Below are positions 8,901 through 13,500 of a stretch of 25,747 nt of DNA, in pieces; within the stretch, counting starts at the first letter, position 1, and each line of letters begins with the position of its first letter. The position numbers were made by a program, and so were the translations under genes. Below the pieces are notes generated by a model that searched no databases, was not told the origin of the DNA, and was given only the letters and a program-made list of their open reading frames with translations. The stretch is from a virus: positions 1-25,747 of IMG/VR virus record IMGVR_UViG_3300006735_000213; one strand, written 5' to 3'.

Positions 8901-9190
8901 GTCACATATGCTAAATATCTTTTACCAACTTCAACATTTACATACGGCGAGAAAATCGTAATATTATTAGCCGATGTTGTCGTAAACTTTATAGAGCTCC
9001 CAAAATAAGTTCCAGAGTAGTCTATTCCGGGTTTATTAGGAACATACTTATTATATGGTGCCAATTTATACTTAAAATGTGTGCTTGCCGCACCGGACCC
9101 AACAGTCCAACCACCAAAGTCTGTTGCTGTAGGAGACGCACCAAAGTTAGCCTGAGTATCCGAAAGAAGGTTTACAGTTCTATACGCCAT
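5906..9190 (-). CDS. gpI-like baseplate/tail protein with carbohydrate-binding-like and LamG-like domains (1094 aa)
   Basis: Starts at ATG 9190 after AGGAAG, 11 bases after the baseplate J stop. Three parts are visible. Residues about 20-185 look like a jelly-roll carbohydrate-binding domain, ending ASLFLFDPIISDD. Residues about 200-400 resemble P2 gpI-like tail proteins: LPAFMQLDDQNINDVQSLNQ, then a helical Arg/Asp-rich part, a Trp-rich middle and a GIHAGRPDTIVNFVRTML segment. The position directly after J fits gpI. Residues about 400-940 are beta-rich and not assigned. Residues about 950-1094 resemble a LamG/concanavalin-like fold (GEWHLIVVRRDPTNGFQLFV, then an NGTLRS turn and ALAEFGFFKRSLTDIEIALL). 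gpI of P2 is under 200 residues, so this is a large fusion that may link the baseplate directly to glycan binding. The gpI assignment is moderate; the LamG-like end is clearer. Confidence 0.7.
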   Translation of the reverse strand: MAYRTVNLLSDTQANFGASPTATDFGGWTVGSGAASTHFKYKLAPYNKYVPNKPGIDYSGTYFGSSIKFTTTSANNITIFSPYVNVEVGKRYLAYVTSAMSTAGKIKLDVEFYSDTSSTTPIANSNYASGLSAHSVAALTQYGPNWNFTAPVGATAARMKITAEGSSGALASGASLFLFDPIISDDAHASWGPTTSQVYNDLPAFMQLDDQNINDVQSLNQRDAPLQRFVETLCYKMDQVTDAVQGFDYTRATEGTESKSKLTDPLTADANYLLWLACVTGSTLLASGSGFTPWAALESYDGGDAGTIPGEWSDYESLSTWLGLQDHDPEFFDTVDSFRNQINTGFTGIHAGRPDTIVNFVRTMLDTSNPTDHTVVVMSDDMDNDFRSEILVDSTVDPDPTGNLIINAVNNGLPAGAQAVKTANVMESGDGSYDMSTIMGGTHSNANAEGVDKIAQSFISDRDGYARHVLMNSSTSANYPEIGGGIGNAHFSTGSAYYYGEVDASVEGRLEIATSALADLGGSTTGWDIILQVTDLTTPTAAVGTAGSGTPLSWLFREKRHLISGQHNGGATNDWALYIVSGLTFEPDTQSRLLFVEGYNTANATNYAYSDPIDLASFDKDICFRVSKPAGSGEKTISFFAQSSLYEDWSSNAIGSGAITGVTSSAGANAYIQVLGELTASGTWSDASPASCAVKRAMVFNAPISFTGSSSTSSSAHAVLDGSEVSDFGAFAYQPTVDIDVSSASVYGGSFNAATWNGSTAGTLSVTVQKSAASDIDFKMITGKTKSGTALWYFGESQDTLAVSGSNFSGSTSYDVKTTVVDVSDGSTSEKIFTPAASSGVVTITTSTDADGTGGTTLFGGQTITKIEVYDSTNGSASGSRVAYFLPTTIGASATAGTDADSQTWTLTRTFPAVGTAYSPSQYVNKNMLHAYEGTPTMHNPPKLEDYSNFSVVMQSRRFWTGSEGAATYEVLNIKNASNQGLRIFYDGPKIKATYTDGSTTEAVEWTEAPAYGEWHLIVVRRDPTNGFQLFVNGTLRSTATFAVTGAFTTATTTATFSEGAADEYNPRFALAEFGFFKRSLTDIEIALLGTQIT

Positions 9191-9201
9191 ATAACTTCCT
9201 A

Positions 9202-10782
9202 CTAACTTACCGTAATGTTAAGGGTCCCGAATGTTACCAAAGTTCCTAAATTTTTAACCAACAAGTCATTCGATACCAAAGCTCCGCTTAGTGCAGTAAA
9301 CTGTGAAGTATCATCAGTACCGCCAGAGATTGCAGTAGCAGTAGCGGTGCCACCAGTATCACCTGCAGAACCAACAAATCCTGAAGTTCCCGCAGGAATA
9401 ACTCCAGAATTACTATCATCATTAAAGCTAACACCATTTGAAATAGCTTGATAAGCATCACCAGACGAAGCCCCACCACCAGATACTGTGACATCGGAAG
9501 TATTAACAAACGTATACACCGTAGGGTTATCAGGGTCTGTCGTGGAGTCCACGTAATAAAATGCGGCGTTGCCCGCAGTATAAGTACCGGGTGTTGCACC
9601 AGCGATAGTCAAAGTAGTTGTGGCTTTTGACCCACCCGATGTAGTCATATGACCAATATTGTTAGTACCAATCAGTGTGTTACCACTCATCGTTAAAGAC
9701 GAAACATAGTCTACGTTTGCAACAGCATCAATCAAAGAAATAATTTCGTTCCTTCTAATGTATTGTTGCGACCAATCCCAAACGTTCGCATCAAGGTAAG
9801 CTTTTAAAGCTGTTTCAATTGCAGTCTTTACCGTCGACGCAGTAGCACCTTCTTGCTTAACTACCGTAGCAGTAACATCAACTGATGCTAATTCAGCACT
9901 CATTACATCAATAGTCAAACCTGCTGGCGTTCTTTCAGCTAATGAAGTATGCAAATCTGAAAGATTAGTAGAAGACACCACTAATTCAGTTGATGCAGAC
10001 GCTGCAGTATTAACCGTTCCGCCAACAGCTACAAGTATTGAACCATCATGCGTGCCGTAAGAAGATGCAGTTGTATCTCTGTCTCTATACTTTCTTCTGT
10101 TGTACACTTCTACTCTGTTAGCATATGTTGATTTATTTCCAGTTATATAATACTTTATCTGTGATGCAGTTGTTGACCCACTAGTGTAGCTAGCCAAAAG
10201 ACTAGCTCCCCTTGTGAAATAATTCTCATCAGTTTCAGCATCAGCTCCACCAAGAACATTTGTCGTAAAAACTGCTGATTGAAAATAAGATGCCGTTGAA
10301 AGCAAGTTTAAGGACTCGCCATTAGCGGTTTGATTAAAAGCACTTCCTACAGACTCAGCAGTTACGGTAGCCGAGCCAGAAGAAGTTGCAGTAAAATCAG
10401 CGGTAAGCTCATAAATATACGCAGTCCCTGATGACGCATTTCGATACAAAAACTGTGTGCCTGATGGCAAGGTGTGAGAAACAGCATCGTTAAAAGTTAT
10501 AGTCACAGTAGCTGTAGCTTTAGTACCATCATTTCTAGTCAATCCAAAAAGCTGAAACAAAACTTCAGCTGTAGCAGAAGGTAAGCGATTAACTGCCGCT
10601 ATCACTTGCGAAGTTCTTTGAGCAAACGCCTCTGCAAGCACTGTCTCTATCTGCCCTGCCTGAGGAGTCCATGTTGGCAGCAAACCTTTTCCAGCTTTTA
10701 GTATCTCATTAAGAGCTGCAATAGGATCACTATCAAAAACAGTAAGATCAATATATTGTTTTACATCAGGTGAATTAGCCAT
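9202..10782 (-). CDS. Baseplate J-like wedge protein (526 aa)
   Basis: A structural component of the contractile-tail baseplate wedge. Residues about 1-75 match the J-family N-terminus (DPIAALNEILKAGKGLLPTW, then ETVLAEAFAQRTSQVIAAVN). A LPSGTQFLYRN beta segment follows at about 104-114, and the core ends in GADAETDENYFTRGASLLAS (about 183-200), the hallmark Asp/Glu-rich motif of J proteins. The later core includes AERTPAGLTIDVMSAELASV, and TVKTAIETALKAYLDANVWD around residue 320, followed by IRRNEIISLIDAVANVDYVS. The last 150 residues are Gly/Ser/Thr-rich and poorly defined. The gene follows the gp25-like gene by 7 nt and precedes the gpI-like gene, the conserved W-J-I order of P2-like baseplates. 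Start is ATG at 10782 with a weak GTGAG site, so translational coupling is likely. Confidence 0.9.
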   Translation of the reverse strand: MANSPDVKQYIDLTVFDSDPIAALNEILKAGKGLLPTWTPQAGQIETVLAEAFAQRTSQVIAAVNRLPSATAEVLFQLFGLTRNDGTKATATVTITFNDAVSHTLPSGTQFLYRNASSGTAYIYELTADFTATSSGSATVTAESVGSAFNQTANGESLNLLSTASYFQSAVFTTNVLGGADAETDENYFTRGASLLASYTSGSTTASQIKYYITGNKSTYANRVEVYNRRKYRDRDTTASSYGTHDGSILVAVGGTVNTAASASTELVVSSTNLSDLHTSLAERTPAGLTIDVMSAELASVDVTATVVKQEGATASTVKTAIETALKAYLDANVWDWSQQYIRRNEIISLIDAVANVDYVSSLTMSGNTLIGTNNIGHMTTSGGSKATTTLTIAGATPGTYTAGNAAFYYVDSTTDPDNPTVYTFVNTSDVTVSGGGASSGDAYQAISNGVSFNDDSNSGVIPAGTSGFVGSAGDTGGTATATAISGGTDDTSQFTALSGALVSNDLLVKNLGTLVTFGTLNITVS

Positions 10783-10789
10783 AATTATC

Positions 10790-11095
10790 TCACTTAAAAG
10801 TTATTCGTATGTCTGACAATACTCCGGCTGCTTTTGTAATCTCTATTTCTTCAATTGAAATATCTGTATTAGGGTAAAACTCTACAAAATTTTGATAAAA
10901 AGTTGAAGAATCAAAATCCGCAAATGTAGGGTCTTCTGTACCAAACGAAGCAAAGATCGCTCTTTCCCCCAAAACAGTTTTTAAAAAAGCATTTATCTGC
11001 TCAGCCTTATAAGTATCAGTATCTGTTCGTACAGTTGCAAACCTAGGAGCCTCTGTACTTACTCTAAACGGATATGAAAGAACATTTTCTGCCAT
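10790..11095 (-). CDS. gp25/W-like baseplate wedge protein (101 aa)
   Basis: Starts at ATG 11095 with GGAGG four to five bases upstream. At 101 residues it has the size of gp25-like/P2 W proteins. It begins MAENVLSYPFRVSTEAPRFA, has a helical AEQINAFLKTVLGERAIFAS segment with the family-type GER turn, and ends in the strand order expected for the family (NTDISIEEIEITKAAG, then DIRITFK). Motif conservation is weaker than in typical gp25, which often has a longer early FG-containing segment. The position immediately before baseplate J is the strongest support. Product would join the wedge near the sheath attachment site. Confidence 0.75.
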   Translation of the reverse strand: MAENVLSYPFRVSTEAPRFATVRTDTDTYKAEQINAFLKTVLGERAIFASFGTEDPTFADFDSSTFYQNFVEFYPNTDISIEEIEITKAAGVLSDIRITFK

Positions 11096-11124
11096 TTTGC
11101 CTCCAAAAAAGCCTTCATATACAT

Positions 11125-11152
11125 TCTATAGAAATTCTCTATACCTAGACAA
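11125..11152 (-). promoter_or_regulatory. Possible sigma-70-type promoter before gp25-J-I-fibre genes
   Basis: In the 60-base gap after 11156 the minus strand reads TTGTCT (11147-11152), a 16-base spacer, and TATAGA (11125-11130), each four of six matches to consensus. A weak 6-bp inverted repeat (11127-11132 with 11138-11143) overlaps it. The leader to the ATG would be about 25 bases and contains GGAGG. Weak evidence; it could be read-through sequence. Confidence 0.3.
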
Positions 11153-11155
11153 CTA

Positions 11156-11494
11156 CTATGAATCAGCCTTTTGACTATCTAACCATTCTTGAAAGTTTGG
11201 GTCTTCCATGGGAATAATACGCACATCAGCTAAATCAGCATCCCACCTAGAGCCACTCATTGCCCAAGCTATCTCTATGCTTGCCGACGCAGGAACTACT
11301 CCAGAGTTTATTTCCAAACCATAAACATTTACAAAATGGTTCACTATACATCCATTTATACCTTCATGGTAGCACGGAGCATCTTCAGTCGCTCCATGCG
11401 GACATATACTAGGAGAAACATCTACGATAGCCTTATTTACAGTCAGCAGCATTCTGTGACCATCAGCGTTCCATAAAAATTCTTTAGTCGCCAT
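11156..11494 (-). CDS. Cys/His-rich small protein in baseplate operon (112 aa), possible metal binder
   Basis: The ATG at 11494 is chosen; a TTG six bases further upstream is possible but has no better ribosome site. The start lies within the last codons of the coiled-coil gene (11-nt overlap), which suggests translational coupling. The protein begins MATKEFLWNADGHRMLLTVN. Residues 31-53 contain Cys31, His33, Cys41, His43, Cys49 and His53 in a short loop (ICPHGATEDAPCYHEG), a pattern that could bind zinc or iron. The rest alternates beta strands (GLEINSGVVPASASIEIAWA) and ends with acidic residues. I do not recognise the family. Its place just before gp25 makes a small baseplate or spike component plausible. 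Confidence 0.6.
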   Translation of the reverse strand: MATKEFLWNADGHRMLLTVNKAIVDVSPSICPHGATEDAPCYHEGINGCIVNHFVNVYGLEINSGVVPASASIEIAWAMSGSRWDADLADVRIIPMEDPNFQEWLDSQKADS

Positions 11495-11657
11495 TATCAA
11501 ACTTAAGAGTCATGCTGTCTTCTATCTGCGCTTGCAAGTTTTCAACAACTTTTTCAGCCACTATAAGTTGGGACTTTAGATCAGCTATTTCTTTCTGAGA
11601 TTCAACATGCATCTTCCACAAAACATCAGAAAGCAATGATTCATCATATTGAAACAT
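11484..11657 (-). CDS. Short coiled-coil protein (57 aa)
   Basis: A 57-codon frame with stop TAA at 11486-11484, starting at ATG 11657, two bases after the stop of the Ig-like gene. The product begins MFQYDESLLSDVLWKMHVES and continues with an uninterrupted heptad-like helix (EIADLKSQLIVAEKVVENLQ). It ends LKFDNGD. An AGAGG site lies about 13 nt upstream, rather far, so coupling to the upstream stop is likelier. It fills a stretch that would otherwise be an empty gap and resembles in kind the 65-residue coiled-coil gene on the other side of the Ig-like gene. Function unknown; perhaps an oligomerisation or assembly factor for the Ig-like protein. Confidence 0.65.
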   Translation of the reverse strand: MFQYDESLLSDVLWKMHVESQKEIADLKSQLIVAEKVVENLQAQIEDSMTLKFDNGD

Positions 11658-11659
11658 AA

Positions 11660-12004
11660 TTAACGTGTAACCTCTAAAACTAAGGTAAAGTTTCCTTCAA
11701 CTAATCGCTCAACATCGCCACCTGAACTTATAAGCTCTAAATCATAAATTCCGCCATCTGACAGGCTAGCAGTATCTGTAGCCGAAATACTAAGCGCAAC
11801 TTGACCAGAAGAATTCAAAGATATTCTTCCGTTTTCAGTAGTTAATTCTATTAGCGTAGAAGAAGAGCTCTGCGTTCGCCTAACCTGCATTTTAGCAGTA
11901 TACGTGCTCAAATCTCTAGCAGCTCCAGAACTATCTTTCACTGTAAGCGTTCTAGAAAAAGTTGCTCCCTGCTCACAAGTTATATCATACGCACCAGCAG
12001 ACAT
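11660..12004 (-). CDS. Small Ig-like (BppU N-terminal-like) structural protein, copy 2 (114 aa)
   Basis: Starts at ATG 12004 with AAAGGA seven bases upstream. It begins MSAGAYDITCEQGATFSRTL and shares with the 2952-3293 protein the early Cys and turn, the TAKMQVRRTQSSSSTLIELT strand pair, an NGRI motif and the closing YDLELISSGGDVERLVEGNF. Both are about 114 residues and all-beta in pattern. The Ig-like comparison with the BppU N-terminal domain is by visible pattern and is not proven. It is flanked by two short coiled-coil genes and precedes the wedge genes. A TATAAT (12030-12035) lies upstream but no -35 is evident. Confidence 0.65.
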   Translation of the reverse strand: MSAGAYDITCEQGATFSRTLTVKDSSGAARDLSTYTAKMQVRRTQSSSSTLIELTTENGRISLNSSGQVALSISATDTASLSDGGIYDLELISSGGDVERLVEGNFTLVLEVTR

Positions 12005-12045
12005 AGTTAATCCTTTCAGTATCTCTAATATTATACTAAAATAGA

Positions 12046-12243
12046 TTACTTACTTTTTGATGTCTTGCTTGATGATTCTTGTGGCTCAGCTAGCTCTGAT
12101 TGAAGAGTAGCAATAATTGTTTGTGCTTGATTCAAGCCAGCTCTCAACATTTGAATTTCATAAGTCTTTTGACCTATTTCTTCAATAAGACCTGAGATAA
12201 CTGCTTGAACATCTATTTCTGTTTTCATGTCATTTGTACTCAT
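12046..12243 (-). CDS. Short coiled-coil protein (65 aa), first gene after a strong promoter
   Basis: Starts at ATG 12243. The nearest GGAG lies about 12 bases from the ATG, too far for an ideal Shine-Dalgarno, while a TATAAT ends exactly 6 nt before the ATG, so the message may be leaderless. The first part is MSTNDMKTEIDVQAVISGLI. Residues about 15-50 form one amphipathic helix with heptad spacing (EIQMLRAGLNQAQTIIATLQ), and the tail is a Ser/Lys-rich disordered end (ESSSKTSKSK). No membrane segment. It is the head gene of the small-protein and baseplate block after the sigma factor gene. Function unknown. Confidence 0.65.
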   Translation of the reverse strand: MSTNDMKTEIDVQAVISGLIEEIGQKTYEIQMLRAGLNQAQTIIATLQSELAEPQESSSKTSKSK

Positions 12244-12249
12244 AATATA

Positions 12250-12278
12250 ATTATACTCCTATGTGTAAATATAGTCAA
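12250..12278 (-). promoter_or_regulatory. Near-consensus sigma-70-type promoter, likely leaderless
   Basis: On the minus strand TTGACT (12273-12278, five of six to TTGACA) is followed by a 17-base spacer and TATAAT (12250-12255, six of six). The ATG of the 65-residue protein starts 6 nt after TATAAT, so a transcript starting about 7 nt after the -10 box would begin at the A of the start codon. The promoter sits in the 45-base gap after the sigma factor gene and would drive the baseplate block. The transcription start is inferred, not measured. Confidence 0.7.
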
Positions 12279-12288
12279 CTGATACCAT

Positions 12289-13215
12289 TTAGAAATCAGC
12301 ATGTTGCTCATTAAAAGCCCACGCCACTCCAGACGAAGGATGCCTCAAGCGTGCAATTGCTTTAGCTTCTAACTGACGTACTCTTTCTCGTGTAAGACCC
12401 ATCTTGTCACCTATTTCTTGTAGGGTTAACGGGGTTTCATAATCCGATAAACCGTGGTGCATGATGAGAACTTCATACTCTCTTTCAGGTAAAACGCTTA
12501 ATGCTTTCAAAATATCTGAAGCAAAACTAGAAGCAATACCTAAATCTTCAACCTCAGGTTGATTTTTATCAACTAAAGTATCTGAGTGCGATACAAGACT
12601 ATCCTCAGAAAGATTGTTGTCTAAAGACTCCAATCGAGTATTCTCCATATGCGACCAAATGTCATCAAGTTTTTCATCGTCCCATCCAAGATAGTCAGCT
12701 ATTTCATATCTACTGAAATCGCTGTTAGACGACTCTAAATCTTCTAGAACTGCAGAGAGCTTTCGGACATCTGCTTCAATATGCATAGGGATACGTATAG
12801 CTCTACCTAAGTTAGCTATCGCCCGCTGGCATGCTTGCCTACACCACCAAGTTGCATAGGTAGAAAACTTAAAGCCTCTCTCAGGGTCAAACTTGTCTAC
12901 AGCACGCATCAAACCAATAGTTGCCTCTTGTATCAAATCTTCGTACTCTATTCTTGATTGTGACCTAGAATATCTAGCTGCAGTGTCCATAGCCAACCGT
13001 AAGTTGTGCTCAACAAAAGTGTTTTTAGCATCTTTAGCTGCCTCAACTGCCGCATTCAAAGCTCTTCTTTCAGAGTAGTCTAGCTTTATTCCCTCTATGT
13101 GCGCTTCATTTAATTCTTTAGCTGCCTTTTGACCTGCTACGACAGTTCTTCCCAAAACAACTTCTTCTTCTCTTGTTAAGATTCTATGCTTTGAACTATT
13201 TACATAACCTGACAT
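12289..13215 (-). CDS. Phage-encoded sigma-70 family RNA polymerase sigma factor (308 aa)
   Basis: Directs host RNA polymerase to promoters. Starts at ATG 13215 with AAGGAG 8 nt upstream, sharing the A of the upstream TAA (TAATG). Layout: a region 1.2-like part about 9-40 (RILTREEEVVLGRTVVAGQK), region 2 about 61-134 with EYEDLIQEATIGLMRAVDKF-type residues and KFSTYATWWCRQACQRAIA (region 2.3/2.4 with the melting aromatics), the 2.4/3.0 junction RAIRIPMHIE, region 3 about 145-195, and region 4 about 228-292 with LPEREYEVLIMHHGL and the helix-turn-helix EIGDKMGLTRERVRQLEAKA. There is no region 1.1 or NCR, so it is a compact primary-like or group 2-like factor, longer than ECF or T4 gp55-type factors. 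Which promoters it reads is unknown; the near-consensus promoter directly downstream is an obvious candidate. Confidence 0.95.
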   Translation of the reverse strand: MSGYVNSSKHRILTREEEVVLGRTVVAGQKAAKELNEAHIEGIKLDYSERRALNAAVEAAKDAKNTFVEHNLRLAMDTAARYSRSQSRIEYEDLIQEATIGLMRAVDKFDPERGFKFSTYATWWCRQACQRAIANLGRAIRIPMHIEADVRKLSAVLEDLESSNSDFSRYEIADYLGWDDEKLDDIWSHMENTRLESLDNNLSEDSLVSHSDTLVDKNQPEVEDLGIASSFASDILKALSVLPEREYEVLIMHHGLSDYETPLTLQEIGDKMGLTRERVRQLEAKAIARLRHPSSGVAWAFNEQHADF

Positions 13216-13349
13216 TAACTATTCTCCTTAGATTGTTTTTTGTAATTAGATGGATGCCTAAGAATAGCATCATCACGTTCTTGTTTTTGCTGTTCTTTCT
13301 CTATTTCTTTCCATTTATACCATAGTGGCATAAAAACCTCATGCTTCAT
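13215..13349 (-). CDS. 44-residue basic protein co-translated with the sigma factor
   Basis: A 45-codon frame from ATG 13349 to TAA 13217-13215; the stop overlaps the sigma ATG as TAATG. A textbook AAGGAG (13357-13362) lies 7 nt before its ATG, better than for most genes here. The protein begins MKHEVFMPLWYKWKEIEKEQ, is rich in Lys/Glu/Gln with two Trp, and is probably one helix followed by an HPSNYKK tail. No known family is recognised. As first gene of the sigma operon it could be a leader peptide that couples sigma translation, or a small partner of sigma or RNA polymerase. Both are inference. Confidence 0.7.
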   Translation of the reverse strand: MKHEVFMPLWYKWKEIEKEQQKQERDDAILRHPSNYKKQSKENS

Positions 13350-13362
13350 ATATACACTCCTT

Positions 13363-13381
13363 GCACCACATTTATAGGTGC
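13363..13381 (-). promoter_or_regulatory. Stem-loop abutting the Shine-Dalgarno of the sigma operon
   Basis: On the minus strand GCACC and GGTGC form a 5-bp stem around a 9-base loop (TATAAATGT); the very next bases are the AAGGAG site (13357-13362). Such placement could position or modulate ribosome entry. The stem is short, so chance is possible. Confidence 0.35.
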
Positions 13382-13440
13382 TGTTGATTATTGCATATCA
13401 TTTCTACCAACAAAATCAAAAAACAACAACCTTTTTCGTA

Positions 13441-13476
13441 ACTTTTGTTAAAAAATAAACACTTTTGTCAAAAAGT
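13441..13476. repeat. Two tandem 16-bp near-palindromic repeats, 20-bp period
   Basis: Minus-strand copies are ACTTTTTGACAAAAGT (13461-13476), whose 6-bp arms ACTTTT/AAAAGT are perfectly inverted, and ATTTTTTAACAAAAGT (13441-13456), which differs at three or fewer positions outside its conserved AAAAGT arm. The starts are exactly 20 bp apart, about two helical turns. This suggests an operator pair or iteron-like protein-binding sites upstream of the sigma operon. Confidence 0.5.
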
Positions 13477-13500
13477 TGTAAGTTTTGGTAGTAAATCTCA

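Larger units (their letters stand above)
13350..13500 (-). promoter_or_regulatory. 151-base AT-rich noncoding control region between polymerase and sigma operon
   Basis: The longest noncoding gap in the window. It separates the polymerase stop from the 44-residue gene. It holds two tandem 16-bp near-palindromes (13441-13456, 13461-13476), a T-rich stretch after the second, possible -35/-10 pairs of low quality (for example TTGATT, 16 bases, TATGCA, minus strand, near 13410-13390), and a short stem-loop touching the ribosome site. It may terminate the polymerase transcript and start that of the sigma factor. Confidence 0.55.

Noticed and set aside
13404-13492. Inverted CTACCAA / TTGGTAG about 80 bases apart in the polymerase-sigma gap
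   Set aside because: Only 7 bp with a large separation in AT-rich DNA; chance is likely.
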